DNA from: Henckelia pumila
Taxonomy: Eukaryota; Streptophyta; Magnoliopsida; Lamiales; Gesneriaceae
Assembly: GCF_033568475.1 (NCBI RefSeq)
Contig: NC_133123.1
Location: forward strand, 23,050,622 to 23,114,621
Reading direction: 5' to 3'
DNA: 64,000 nt
Shown here: positions 1 to 11,926 of the stretch, one piece after another
Layout of the letters: every line of letters starts with the position of its first letter
Numbering within the stretch: the stretch's first letter is position 1
Translations under genes and position numbers: made by a program
The notes under the pieces: generated by a model
Database searches by the model: none
What the model saw: only the letters and a program-made list of their open reading frames with translations
What the model was told of the DNA's origin: nothing

Positions 1-340
1 ATCTAAAAAATTACGATAAAATTTTAAAATGCTAGAATTTGTTATTGACATACAAAATATAGTTTTAAATTATTCAAGGTAAATAAAAATGTTATACTAT
101 ATAAGGAAAACAATTAAAAAAGGCAAAATTGTCTAGTAAATAATTAAATAGATAATGTGGAGTGTTATTAACACTTTTTGAAGTGTAAATAACATTCTCT
201 TGTAAATATCTCCCAAGTGCTAACTTATATTTAGGTATAGGTAGTCCCTAAAAAAAAAAATTATTTAGGTAGTAAATATATTTTGAGTATACAATAAGAT
301 TAAAAATATATATACAAATCATCAAAAATCAAAAATTGAA
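1..340. other. AT-rich intergenic DNA, no gene seen
   Basis: This stretch is very AT-rich, with short A/T runs. I see no reading frame, RNA gene or repeat that I can name. Its right edge may contain the promoter of the transcript whose possible first exon starts near 340. Confidence 0.6.
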
Positions 341-1596
341 AAAAGGGGGTAAATGGGGGAGAAGACGACATCGGTGTCACTTAAATCCCTTTTCTGCCTG
401 TACTCCCAGAATCGTAATCTCTCCTTCCGAAAACCTCTGCGATGGCTGTAAGTCTCTCTCTGTATTATTATTTCATCGCAAATACTATCAGTTTTGTGCT
501 GCAGTTTGCTGTATTAGTCTCAGTGAAGAAGTAATCGAGGGACCGAATTGGTCGTTTGACCATTTTTATTTGTAGTTGTTTGTTCACAATGAAAAGATTA
601 CCATGATTTGGGTTTGGTTTACCTTGAGGCCATTTGCTTTGACATGAACTCGGGATTGTAATATGTGCTGATTTTTTTTATATTTGTTTTGGAAAAGATG
701 GTTAGATTAGAGTTGAGTTGCTGTAGTTTTATATACTATATTGCCAGTTCTTGGAAAAATCTAATATTTGGCTTCTTCATTAGTCAGTACTACCCCTTAC
801 AATTCGTGTTTGTACAATATGGTAGGAGTGAACCCAAAATTAGGCATTTTTGTTAGGTTCCCTATCCCCTTTTAGGCCTTTACACAATACTCGTATCAAT
901 AAAAATAAATAAATTATTTGTTAATATTTTTTTAACTAAAAGATCAAAACTTGAAAGCTCGTGTATATGATTGTTTTCATTTTTCACGTGTCCCAAATAT
1001 ATGTGTTAGTTTTGATATCTAATGGCATTTTTTCAATTATTTTATCACCATGCCCCTGTTGAATTTGTATTCTGATAATTGATTTAGCTATTGAATTTGT
1101 ATTACTGTAGATTAATTTACTTAGTCCAACCAATTAAATAAGAATAAAATAGGAAATTTATTTGTATAATTTGTTTTTTCAATGAATTTTTAAACTATGT
1201 GAAAAGTCAAACAAGCCCATAAGTGTGTATATATTTGAGATAGGGAGTAAATGTTTTTAAAAAAGATTTGTACAAAATTTAAAAGAAAAAATTGTTTGAA
1301 CTGAATTCGTGGAAAGTTGACAATCCCGAATCTCAACCTTACTTATTGAATTACAACGATGATGGTTGGATCTTATATATATATTTTTTTTGGGGGGGTG
1401 GGGGGGGGGGGTGAGTTTTTTGGGTTGCATTGTGTTGTTGAGAGTCTGAGAGGTTCTAATTTCTTGTATTTGACCAGGTGATGCTGTGTATTCGATTTGT
1501 TACACAATGGATCGACAAAGCGTTGTGAAATGGGAATTTTTAATGTTGGTTTAGGTTTTGTTTCAGAGTGTAAAATTGGAATTTTGTGGGAGTACG
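340..1596 (+). other. Possible spliced 5' leader of the PPR gene, with a short upstream ORF
   Basis: The sequence shows an ATG at 442-447 (ATG GCT) directly followed by a strong donor, GTAAGT, at 448. The first good acceptor ahead of the PPR gene is a TTGACCAG ending at 1477. Joining them would give an 18-codon upstream ORF ending at TGA 1526-1528, before the PPR start at 1597. The presumed intron is AT-rich. It holds a G-run block at about 1388-1412 and, at about 1000-1250, a weak resemblance to a Stowaway-like repeat. The splice model is inferred; no transcript evidence is available. Alternatively 340-450 is the first exon of a lost gene. Confidence 0.35.
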
Positions 1597-3255
1597 ATGC
1601 TCGTGGGCAATCCATCGTTAGCTGTGTTGCCCCTTCTGAAAGCTTGCAAAACAGTCAAAGATCTCAACCAGGTTCATTCCCACATCATCCGCAGAGGTTA
1701 CGATCAAGATCATTTCTTAATCACCTTGTTCATTTCACTCTGCTACAGCATAATGCCCACCAATCTCTCTTATCCCACCAGCCTTTTCTTCTGCATTTCT
1801 GATCCAAATATTTACCTCTGGAACACCATGATGAAAGCGCAGTGTGAGAGTATTTCCCTTAATGATTGTTTTTTGCTTTTTAGGAGGATGAGAAGGGCTT
1901 TAAATGTGGCTCCGGATGAATATACATTCACTTCTTTGATTAAGGGATGCACTAGTAATTTGGGTCTCAGGGAGGGAAGGGTTGTTCATGGGGTGGTGTT
2001 GAGGTGTGGAAGTGAAGGCGACGTGTTTGTTGGGTCCAGCTTGATCGATTTTTATGGAAAATGTAGGGAGATTGAATGCGCACGTAAGTTGTTTGATGGA
2101 ATGCGTATAAAAAACGAGGTTTCTTGGACAGCGATGATGTCAGGTTATTTGAATTTTGGGGACCTGGGAGCTGCAAGACGTGTGTTTCATAAAATGCCGA
2201 AGCGGAATGAGGTGGCTTGGAACTCGATGATTAAGGGGTTGGTGAAGTTTGGTGATTTGAACTGTGCAAGAAAGCTTTTTGACATGATGCCTTCCAAGGA
2301 TGAGGTTTCATTTACAACTTTAATTGATGGATATGCCAAAGCGGGTGATATGGCAGCTGCAAGGGCATTGTTCAACATGTTGCCTAAGAAGGATTTGGTT
2401 TCATGGTCTGCTTTGATCTCTGGGTATGTACAAAACGGAAAGCCTGGTGCGGCCGTAAATGTTTTTGGTGAAATTTTGTCTGCTGATGTGAAACCTGATG
2501 AATTTGTAATGGTGAGCTTAATGTGTGCTTGTTCACAATTGGGGTCCTTAGAGCTAGCAAAGTGGATTGAATCATATATGAGCAATGGTTCCTTTAACCT
2601 TAAAAGAGCTCATGTTATTGCAGCTCTTATTGATATGAATGCAAAATGTGGGAATATGGAGAGAGCAAATCTTTTGTTCGAGGAGATGCCTAGTCGTGAC
2701 TTGATTTCTCTTTGTTCCTTGATACAGGGATTGAGCACTCATGGTAGTGGTGCTCAAGCAGTGCAGCTGTTCGACAGGATGTTAGATGAAGGCATAAGAC
2801 CTGATGCAGTGGCCTTCACAGTTATCTTGACAGCTTGTAGTCACGCTGGCCTTGTTGATGATGGATGCCGTTACTTTGACCTGATGATTCGAGAATACTC
2901 TATTAATCCATCTCCTGATCATTATGCATGTATGGTTGACATTCTGGGAAAATCAGGAAAGCTCAGGGCTGCTTACGAGCTCATACGGTCAATGCCGGTT
3001 GACTCTCATGCTGGTGCTTGGGGTGCTCTTCTTGGGGCTTGCAGGCTGCATTGTGATATTTATCTAGGTGAGGAGATAGCCCATAGACTTTTTGAGTTTG
3101 AGCCTCGGAGTGCTGGTAACTACGTGCTTTTGTCCCACATGTATGCAGAGGCTGATAGATGGTTGGATATATCTCGTTTGAGAGACAAAATGAGAGAGAG
3201 AGGAGTTCAAAAACTTCCTGGTTACAGTTATATAGAGCCAGTTACCCCAGTTTGA
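1597..3255 (+). CDS. Pentatricopeptide repeat protein, PLS class, E subgroup
   Basis: This is an intronless 552-codon gene. I chose the ATG at 1597 because the frame is open further upstream but has no earlier ATG. Tandem degenerate 31-36-residue helical repeats fill most of the protein. Recurrent signatures include SLIDFYGKC, NEVSWTAMMSGY, DLVSWSALISGYVQNG and a PDEFVMVSLMCACSQLG type L/S repeat. The C-terminal ~85 residues look like an E/E+ extension (GAWGALLGACRLH, then a GNYVLLSHMYAE segment), and the protein stops at GYSYIEP without a DYW deaminase domain. Members of this family bind organellar RNA sequence-specifically, and E-class members usually act in C-to-U editing, recruiting a DYW partner. 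The target RNA and organelle cannot be read from the sequence. Lack of introns and length are normal for the family, and no lesion is seen. Confidence 0.95.
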   Translation: MLVGNPSLAVLPLLKACKTVKDLNQVHSHIIRRGYDQDHFLITLFISLCYSIMPTNLSYPTSLFFCISDPNIYLWNTMMKAQCESISLNDCFLLFRRMRRALNVAPDEYTFTSLIKGCTSNLGLREGRVVHGVVLRCGSEGDVFVGSSLIDFYGKCREIECARKLFDGMRIKNEVSWTAMMSGYLNFGDLGAARRVFHKMPKRNEVAWNSMIKGLVKFGDLNCARKLFDMMPSKDEVSFTTLIDGYAKAGDMAAARALFNMLPKKDLVSWSALISGYVQNGKPGAAVNVFGEILSADVKPDEFVMVSLMCACSQLGSLELAKWIESYMSNGSFNLKRAHVIAALIDMNAKCGNMERANLLFEEMPSRDLISLCSLIQGLSTHGSGAQAVQLFDRMLDEGIRPDAVAFTVILTACSHAGLVDDGCRYFDLMIREYSINPSPDHYACMVDILGKSGKLRAAYELIRSMPVDSHAGAWGALLGACRLHCDIYLGEEIAHRLFEFEPRSAGNYVLLSHMYAEADRWLDISRLRDKMRERGVQKLPGYSYIEPVTPV

Positions 3256-4440
3256 TCCTAATATTCTTGAGTTTGGCAGCGTTATTACATAGAAATCAAA
3301 CGAGCATGATATTTTTTTCTCTCTCTTGGTTGATGCTCAGTTTGTTGTCAAAATATATATTTTGACCGGCTTGCCTTTGGCGATGGAATTGCAGTCATTG
3401 GTTTTACATGCAATTGCAAAAGAACTTTCCTTGGATGAGCACTAAGAAAGAGGCCTTCGTCTCAACCGGGAATAATCTGAAAAATACATTTCAGAGAGGA
3501 TGTGAGCAAAAGACTTAATGATTGGTTTTATACGTCCATAAATTTTGTGTGTTGGTTTGATTCATTTGAGAACTTGAACCGGAGCTGCAAAATGAAGTTG
3601 GCCGGAGAAGTTTCAGCTGCTACTGTTCTGTGTAGCTTGTTACCAACATTCTTTGGCAAGTTTAGCTGTATGGATACTGCTAAATATTTCTTCGAGAACA
3701 GTTCTTCGGTTATATTATGTAAGGAAGAACCAGGTGGGAAAACTAAAGAAAATTAGAGCTTTCTGATGTTTAAACAATCTAAAATATTTTTATCGTGCCT
3801 CCTCCTATCTTCAAGAATTTTGTTGAAGGGGATGAAAGGGATATCATTGGCAAGAAAATTTTTCTTATCACATGTTTGAATACAAGAGTCAGAGAAGCCA
3901 CTAACATCACAAGTTTTCACTAATACTTGATTCTTGTGTACCTTGATCGGATGGCTAAGTGTGCCCATCGATTGGCAATGCTATATGGTCAGGTTGCTTG
4001 CTTTTATTGATGCAGCCTTTAGTGGTAAAGTTGTCCCTTCATTATTTGAAAACCCAGAAATTTTGGAGCCATAATAAAATGATGTTATGTTCTGATATCT
4101 AAACCATAATTTTATTGGTTGCAACATGGAAATGATTGAGACTATGTTACTATCATATTGAATTGTGGTATTAAAATTATCCTTTGCTTACTTTTAGATC
4201 TGGAAATATTTTGAGGCAGTGTTATATTAACATTTTAATAGAAATCAGGTAGCAGGTGATAACCATATATCATTATTCTATTTTACTAGGTACGTTCATT
4301 TTCAATACAAGTACAATAATTTATTCTCAGCTAAGCATTATCACTAACAAATGTATCGTATAAATAGTAATTGACTAGGTGTGATTAGAAGGATTGCATG
4401 ATTGGTAAATTGGTAAATATATGAGTTTTGTAGCCGAGTG
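3256..4440. other. 3' flank of the PPR gene and intergenic DNA
   Basis: The first few hundred bases are probably 3' UTR. The rest is AT-rich with no supported gene. Short open frames at 3502-3756 and 3753-3968 show no recognisable protein features and are probably chance. Confidence 0.5.
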
Positions 4441-4837
4441 ACATGCATATAGCAGTAATTATGATTTATGAGACTAAAGAGATAGGAATGGATGGTATGA
4501 TTGTCGATCTGGCAGAGCCTGTGGGTTGTTAATTAGCGAGAACCAGGGGAGTATAATTAGCCAGTTAATGATGTATCTAACTTGATATGATGTTGATGTC
4601 ATGTGATTCATTTTGTTCAGGTGGTGGATGATGTATCCAGTTGATTGTTGTATTTGTCGACCAGTGGATGACGCATCTTGTGCTACATGATGTTGTTGCG
4701 ATTCTAACCTGGGGACCTTATATTTGGGTAAGAGTTGTTAATGTGGATGTGCTTTTAGTCGCATATATTGATTGTGATATGATTTATTATGATATATAGA
4801 GGCATGAGATTATTATTGTTGGTTTTACGGCATAGAT

Positions 4838-5172
4838 AATTGGCTTACGGTCTTTCGTGTGATGTTTTAGCTAAATAATGATTGAAGTTACTTTAATCTC
4901 AGGATATGAGTTGTTAATTGGTTTACAGTCCTTCATGTGATGTGCTAACATTAACTAAATTATGATTGATTGATATTACTCTAATGTCCTGATATGAGTT
5001 GATAACAGGCTCCATGTTGTGTATTAGTTGAATAATGATTGAAATTACTCTAATGTCATGATATGAGTTGATAATTGGCTTACGGTCCTTTGTGTGATGT
5101 GTTAGCTAAATGATGATTGAAGATACTCCAACATCAGGAAATGAGTTCATAATTGGCTTATTCTTCTTCATG
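4838..5172 (+). repeat. Degenerate ~78-bp tandem repeat inside the LTR remnant
   Basis: The motif ATTGGCTTACGGTC and variants recur near 4841, 4918, 5074 and 5155, with a damaged copy near 5000. Each is followed by a TGTGATG...AATGATTGAA...ACTCTAATGTC...ATATGAGTT segment. Spacings are 77, 156 (two units) and 81, giving a period close to 78 bp and about four to five copies. Confidence 0.7.
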
Positions 5173-5252
5173 TGGTATTCACAATTGTTTAATTCCTTTA
5201 TAGAATTGGTTAGTTGTGTGGTTAGTGCGAGGTCAACCTTGGAGTACTACAT

Positions 5253-5270
5253 TAGGTGGTATCAGAGCAG
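5253..5270 (+). other. Primer-binding site (initiator tRNA-Met)
   Basis: GGTGGTATCAGAGCAGTGG contains the 12-base TGGTATCAGAGC core complementary to the 3' end of plant initiator tRNA-Met. This is the usual minus-strand primer of many copia and gypsy elements and of Cassandra. Confidence 0.65.
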
Positions 5271-6691
5271 TGGTTAGATGTCTGAGATGATTAAGATCTT
5301 CGGTTTAGGTGTTGGAGGTCAATATTGATTGTGCATATCTATACATTTTTATGGTTTTCTTATGAGAATACATGTTTATTGAATTCTTTACTTGTGTGTT
5401 TGTGTGTTAAATGTGGTGAACAATAAATGTTTGTATCATCATTGACCATTGAAATTGCAAGATGGTAGTTAAAAATATGAAGATAAGGTAAAGTGTCTCT
5501 TGCTACTTGTTTATGTGATGATATTCTATTGTGTGTTGTATGAATTTAGTCTTGTCCATTGTGTCTAGACTAGACTATGTGGACTGTAAGACGATGATGT
5601 TGTTTCTGTTATTAAGGGTTGTATGCCACCGAGGTGCATGGGAAATTCTTGTACTGTATGGGTGGTACTTGATAATGACTGAAACATATCATATTATTTT
5701 CTCATCATATGGATATTAACTTTCTGCTGAGATTTTGGATTTTATACGAGATTCTGACCCAATTAATTATATAAATTAGGTGATGTCTAATATAGAAGGT
5801 GATGTGGATTCCTGTAATGATGATGTCAATTCGCACGTGTTGTCGCAATGGCCGAGATGATATGCTCAGGTGTTGAGGTGTGGTGTCATGATACGGAAAC
5901 TCCAAAGGCAGTAACATAGGTGTGAGAGTATTTATAGTATGACATTTGTTCATATATATGAAGATTTATGATACTAAATTGTACCATATGGTTAATGGTG
6001 TTTAGTGAAATGATACATAATCTTCTAATAATTCCCGATCATGATGATGATAGCATGATTATTTGGTAGAGTGTTATTGACTTTTGAAAGAAATGTAAAT
6101 CTGCTACAAGAAAAGAAATATTGATATTATGGAGGAATCTTATGGAATGATGGTGATAGTATGTTGATCTTTGAGTTTTATTAAGTTGCTAATTGATCTA
6201 TCGATAACTAAAGTTAACTTTATTTTGTTTTAGCTTAGCTAGTAACATGAGTTTGATCTGTTTGCTTCGGTGACTTCTTTGTGATATGATATAGTGAATG
6301 ATGACTGTTATTTATTATGTCAGTCGAATTTCTCGAGAAATTTGATTAAAGACCTTTGACAAAATTTTGGGTTCAGTTCTTGTTTCTTTAATCTCTCAAA
6401 CATCTTATTTTATGGTTGGCGGCGCATGTTGGATTCTTTTTTCCTAACGGCATTTCGTGTTGGTTTTATGTTTTTGAAAATCAAGGGTTTGAAAGCTTGA
6501 GTTTCTTTCAACTTCTGCGTTTGATTTTTGGTGTGATATGTTGAATTTGAGTGTAATAATAATGTTTTTTTTTGTGATTATTGGTTCAAGTGTTCACTTT
6601 TTGGTTGTTTGATTCAGATGGGTTTCTGTTGATTACGATGATTTGAAATTTGGGATTGGGATGATAAGAAAGTAAAAATAGGGCAAATAAA

Positions 6692-7195
6692 ATGGATGGC
6701 GGCATTGATTTTATCCAGAGGCTTGAAGAGGATATGTGCATGAAGATTTTGGGGTGTTTAGAGGACCCTTCTGATCCTGTTCACGTTGGTGCTGTTTCAA
6801 GTTCTTGGCGTCAGCCTGGTGAGTTGAATGTCTTTAGTCCAGGAGAAGCGATTTTTTTTTTCGTTTTTTTTTCGCGTTCTTGTTAACTTGTATTGAACTT
6901 GAACGACTATGCAGCTCTAGAATGGGCTTTGTGAACAGATCTGTCTTAGAATGTTCCCTGAGACATCAAACATCGATCATGTTTTTTAAACAACAGGCCG
7001 GCGTGTTTGAACTCACGACAAGTCGATAACAAAGGCATATGATTCTTTCGGATGGCCAGGCCGGACTTGTCGATGTCATGGAAAATATGATATCAGATGC
7101 TCTTTGTGCATCCAGGACAAATAATTGTCCTGAAGAAGAATACTTTGGAAGGTATTTGGATGAGAGGGGTTTGTGTTGGTCAAGCAGATGTGCAC
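6692..7195 (+). pseudogene. Truncated, frameshifted F-box gene (At4g00755-like family)
   Basis: Exon 1 starts at 6692 and encodes an F-box-like segment (MKILGCLEDPSDPVHVGAVSSSWRQ), ending at a good GTGAGT donor near 6820. After a T-rich intron, sequence from about 6917 encodes NGLCEQICLRMFPETSNID. That matches what follows the F-box in the At4g00755-type family, but the junction appears two bases short and the reading frame meets stop codons. A further piece (about 7079-7190) encodes a stretch ending NNCPEEEYF...WSSR, also family-like, in yet another frame. Family members run to about 370 residues and the rest is absent here, so I call it a decayed 5' fragment. Intact members would be SCF ubiquitin-ligase substrate adaptors. 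Family assignment rests on my recall of conserved motifs. Confidence 0.7.
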
Positions 7196-7249
7196 TTGTT
7201 AATTTTATGATAATTTTTTCCATTTTAATTTCACTTTTATAGTTCTCAA

Positions 7250-8400
7250 TTATTTTTTTTTTTTTTTTTTTGTATCTGACAAAATATACATTACATTCTC
7301 AACTCGGGTTTCTAAAAAGAGCTCCCTTGTCGAGCACTTAATTGAGAAATATATATTTCAATTTTGTGTATCTTATTTTCTCTTCTTTTTTTTTTGTTTG
7401 CGACAGAGGTAATATAATATCTTATTTGGATTGAATAATTTGAACTTGAGAAAATGATTTGGGAGATTAATTAAAAGCTTGCATTTGATTTGAAAATCCT
7501 TCTATCCAATTGTATTCTAAACTCTAAAGTATTTAAGTAAAAGTAACGTAGGATAAGATCGTTGTCTTTATTATTTTTTTTCCAGAGATGAATTTATGTG
7601 CAAAATCGAAACTTATTATTTTTCACTATTTCATCCGTAATTTTTTCTTATGTTAAAAAAAATTATATTAACTATCTTTCATTGTTATCCAAAATAGACT
7701 TATTTTCTCTGGTAAATTACACTTTGCTATGACATGTATTCTAAATGTTGGACATCATCAAGACTTTACCATTGTTGATAAGATTTCACGTTGTGTTATC
7801 GTATTTCAGATTTCATTGAAGAATATTAAAAAAAAATCTACATAATTTTGTATATAAAAATCTTCTAATATCTATCAATATCTCTACAATGTAGTGGCAT
7901 TAGCCAATATCCCTATTCATATATATCACGCACGTTTCGTTATGAAAATTAAAAACTAGTTGAGTTGAGGTTTTAATAACCCGTTCGAAATCTGGTAAAT
8001 TCAAATGAACTTTCGTGAATGATTGCAACTTGCATTAAGATACTTAAAGCATACATTTTGGAAATTCATATATTTGGATATATGATTTTTTATATTCAAA
8101 ATATATTGCTGATGTTTTTGTTTGAAGTCAAATACTAATATTGATCTTGTATTTTTTAAAAACAAAATTGACAGATTAGTCCGTTTCGTCTCCCCAACGA
8201 CTCAATTAAAATTGTGTCACCACCTCATCCATGTTGTGGTTGGTGGGTCACGCGGGACGCACCGGTCGAGTTTGACAATAGCTAAAACAAAACCGTTTTT
8301 AAAATTTGCATATTTTGTATCGTGGTTCATATAAATATTAAAAATTTGAGATTTGGTCGTTTAAATTATTTTTTTGTTTTGATTATTGGGTTTTGGTAAT
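7250..8400. other. AT-rich intergenic DNA
   Basis: It contains poly-T runs near 7250-7270 and 7390 and otherwise unremarkable AT-rich sequence. No gene, RNA or named repeat was recognised. The 70-codon open frame at 8122-8334 has no recognisable feature. Confidence 0.5.
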
Positions 8401-8404
8401 GAAA

Positions 8405-8700
8405 TGATGAGGGCACGTGGCACTGCGACAAATATATTTTCACAATTTAGCGAAAAAAAAAAGCTTTAAGTTTTATCACTTGGAATCCAATCCATATATT
8501 GAGTTTCCGTTTCGGGTAATATTTATCTAATTCCCTTCATTATTCTCATCAAATTTCAGGTTTGGATTAGAGAGAATTTAATGCATTATATTAGATTAGG
8601 AACTTATTTAACATTTTCTCTCCTGTTCGAGCCTGCGACGTGCTCAAATCACCATCAAATCCAAGCTTGTTATATATATATATTTAAATTATTTGGTTAT
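8405..8700 (+). promoter_or_regulatory. Probable TBL gene promoter with a G-box
   Basis: GGCACGTGGCAC near 8411-8422 contains a CACGTG G-box core (bZIP/bHLH target). An AT-rich TATATATATATTTAAA block lies near 8671-8687, about 150 bp before the likely start of the leader exon. Placement is inferred from distance to the gene. Confidence 0.4.
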
Positions 8701-8819
8701 AATCGGCAAATGGGATCCAGATGTTTCGATTTTGACTCGAGGATGGATATTATGTTCTAATAATTAAAGGAAAAAAGAAAACCCATTAAGGTGGTGGGAA
8801 AGAGGTTGCATTAATCATC

Positions 8820-9359
8820 AATAAATATATATAATTGCAGTTGTATTCCCATCAGATCCATCAGCATTGGAAGCACGTCAATTTCGTTCTAGCCGTTGTA
8901 TATCACTGGGATTTCAGGTTGCGAGGTTGGCATTTGATTTTTGGGGAGAAGGGAGCTTATTTTTGCAGGTAAGTTTGTCTTTTTTTAAAAACAAATTATT
9001 TATTTGGGTTGTGTACTTTGTTGCCATTCACCAGTTTTTTTTAATGGAATGATGCGGATTTCGGATCATGTTCTTGTGTAATTTTAACAAAATCTTGGTT
9101 GTTTACTGCGGGAGTGATTTGATGGCATTTGTAATTTGACGCCATTATTTTGGTGTTCAGTGCTTTTTGTTTATGTTGTTGCTTTGCAGGTTTTGATCGA
9201 GATGGAGGAGTTATGGGGGATAATGGCCTGCAGATTTTACTGATTGATTACTTAGTGTGTGATGTCTGTATGTGAAAGCAATTAATTGGTGGTGGTTCAG
9301 AGGAATAATAATCTGGGTCTGCCTTAAAATCTGATCTCTGTAGTTTTCAATAGAATTCC
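8820..9359 (+). other. 5' leader of the TBL gene with a leader intron
   Basis: A clean donor (TTTTGCAG then GTAAGT) starts an intron at 8969 and a TTTGCAG acceptor ends it at 9189. This leaves a non-coding leader exon upstream and about 170 nt of leader before the ATG at 9360. The transcription start is not resolved. Confidence 0.55.
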
Positions 9360-11926
9360 ATGACAGAAGTGGCTAAACCCGTCTATCATAGGAACTTTTT
9401 ATCTATTATTGGTTTAGTGGGAGGCCTTTCTGTGTTCTTGGTTCTTGCCTCCACCGTCTTGGTACAACAACCAATTGGGTCAACAGTTCGTGGGTATTTC
9501 TATGTTGTTGATAGCTCCATAGAGGTTCGTTCGGATTCCACTGGTGGTTCGGTTTCTAATTCCAATTACAGCGATGGTTCTCCAGAGGATACACGGGGAT
9601 CGAGTTCATCGGTTTTGGGTGGCAACGGAAATGGAGGTGTTTCTCTGCACGGGAATATCAATCCTGTTGGAAAAGGAACTGGAAAATCGACTCCCGGATC
9701 TCTAGAAAAGAATAACTTGTCAAGTTCAGTATTGGTAGAATCCGAGAATTCAAAGAACGTGCATCCATATTCTGAAGTTAGACAAGAAGAGGATAGCATT
9801 ACAAATCCATCTTCTTCAGGTACTGCTGCCGAATACCAGTCGTTTATGTAATTGTTTTGTCCCTCACTTTGTGATATTTATTGTCGCTATTCATCTGTTA
9901 GCACTTTTAACCTGCTAGCATATACATTATTGCTAAGATGGACATAAAGTTTGTCTGTCCAACAATTGCAGATTTATTTAGCTTGGGGAGAATTACATTC
10001 CCTGTTGGTTTCGTGGGTTGCCTTTTTTATATTTTCATTTGTACGTAGCTAACAAATATTTCATGTGCCACAAAGAAATTCAATTCCTTGAGTCCTTGAC
10101 ACACCAAATGAATACGACAGCACTCTTGATGTCAGTTTTAATTACCATATTAATGAATTTTTAGTTGACCAGAACACAATTGCAGGACGTGTTGGCGTCT
10201 GCTACATTATTTTTTTGTATTATATTCTCCTATGATAATGCTATACCACGGGCTGAAGTTAAAATCGACTAAATTTGTTGTGTAGATTATATGACATCTG
10301 GTTCATATTCTTGACATTGTGAGTTCATCTTAATCATGCTCAGGTTGTGATCTTTACCATGGCACATGGATCTATGACCCTATTGGACCATTGTACACAA
10401 ATAACTCATGTCCCGTGATTACCCAGACACAGAATTGTCAGGGAAATGGGAGGCCAGATAAGGAATATGAGAATTGGAGATGGAAACCTTCCAAGTGTGA
10501 CCTCCCTAGGTTTGACCCAAAGATGTTCTTGGAGTTAATGAGAGGAAAAACACTAGCTTTTATCGGTGACTCAGTTGCGAGAAATCAAATGGAATCAATG
10601 CTGTGTATCTTGTGGCAGGTTAGAAGAGATTTCTTATTTTACTTTTGCTTACTTCTTCCCTTCTCCACTTCATTCCATTATTTATGTTCACCGCTGATTA
10701 GCAATTAATGTTTCTGCATGGGGAAAACTTTTTTTGGGCTGTTGCAAGTGGATCCTTGAAGGTTTTCTTTTTTTTTCTTTAAAAAAAAAGTTAGATTCTC
10801 TAGGTTCCTCTCTATTAATCACTCAAGTGTATTTTGGATCAACTCTAAACATTGAAAACCAGTTGCTAGAAAAAATTGGTATTTACAAATGCGGAGGAGA
10901 AGAATAAAGAATTAAGAACCTGGATCAAACACTATTTGTGCCACTTTGATTATAAATTGTGTTGGCTGACATATAAGCTATTGCTAATCATTAAATAAAC
11001 TAGAAATTTAAGTTTTTTCGTTGATGTAATCTATTTATAGGAGTGTCACAGGATATATTAGAATGTAGGAATTTCTTGCATTGTGGAAAATACTCTAAAA
11101 CCTGTCAATCTGTCATTTGCACTCTTATTAGGTTGAGGTTCCCAAAAACAGAGGCAACCGAAAAATGCAACGGTACTATTTTAGATCTACGTCTACAATG
11201 ATTGTTCGCATATGGTCTTCCTGGCTTGTGCACCAAACATCCAAACCATTTGACTTTGCCCCAGAGGGCGTCGTCAAGCTTCACCTTGACTTACCAGATG
11301 AGGTCTTCATGGACTATATGTCAGGTTTTGATGTGGTTGTCCTCTCCTCTGGCCACTGGTTTGCCAAACAGTCGGTTTATATTCTGAACAATGAGATTGT
11401 AGGAGGACAGCTATGGTGGCCTGATAATTCCAGGCAAAAGAAGATTGATAATATTGAAGCTTTTGGAATATCAGTCGAGACAATTCTTACTGCCATAGGC
11501 TCTCATCCAAATTACACTGGTCTTACACTTGTTCGAACCTTTTCACCCGATCATTACGAGGGTGGAGAATGGAACACGGGAGGATCATGCACTGGGAAAG
11601 AACGGCCCATCTTGGAAGGTGAATTAGTTGAAAATCACTTCACCGATGTAATGCACGAGAAACAGGTGACAGGTTTTCACCGTGCGTTGAAGAAAAAGAC
11701 TAACAAATCAAAAATGAAACTGATGGATATCACAGAAGCCTTTTCATATCGCCATGATGGGCATCCGGGTCCATATCGAAGTCCGGACCCAAATAAGATC
11801 ACACAGAGAGGACCAGATGGTAAGCCTCCACCGCAGGATTGCTTGCATTGGTGCATGCCGGGTCCAGTTGATACATGGAATGAACTGGTACTGGAAAATA
11901 TAAGAAGAGGATTCCAGGACTTGTAG
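9360..11926 (+). CDS. Trichome birefringence-like (TBL) polysaccharide O-acetyltransferase, TBL17/YLS7-like
   Basis: Three coding exons (9360-9819, 10344-10618, 11132-11926) join in frame into 509 codons with GT-AG borders. Residues about 14-35 form a single hydrophobic signal anchor (type II Golgi membrane protein). A Ser/Gly/Asn-rich linker runs to about 150. The TBL domain begins GCDLYHGTWIYDP (154 on) and the PC-esterase/DUF231 part follows. The catalytic GDS is at 228-230 (AFIGDSVARN) and the paired DxxH is at 481-484 (DCLHW). The family transfers acetyl groups from acetyl-CoA to wall polysaccharides such as xylan or mannan in the Golgi. Sequence such as PLYTNNSCPV and WWPDNS points to the TBL16-18 branch, whose substrate is less certain. 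The ATG choice fits the anchor. No defects are seen. Confidence 0.95.

Larger units (their letters stand above)
4440..6640 (+). mobile_element. Degenerate LTR-retrotransposon remnant with tRNA-Met primer site
   Basis: At 5256-5267 the sequence TGGTATCAGAGC matches the initiator tRNA-Met primer-binding site of plant LTR retrotransposons, just downstream of a plausible LTR end (ACTACA, ending about 5250). About 0.8 kb upstream would then be LTR and about 1.3 kb downstream the untranslated 5' internal region. No gag or pol reading frame survives and no second LTR was found, so class and limits are inferred. The LTR part contains a degenerate tandem repeat (separate entry). Confidence 0.5.

Noticed and set aside
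8122-8334. 70-codon open frame upstream of TBL
   Set aside because: No domain, poor start context and location in promoter-like DNA.
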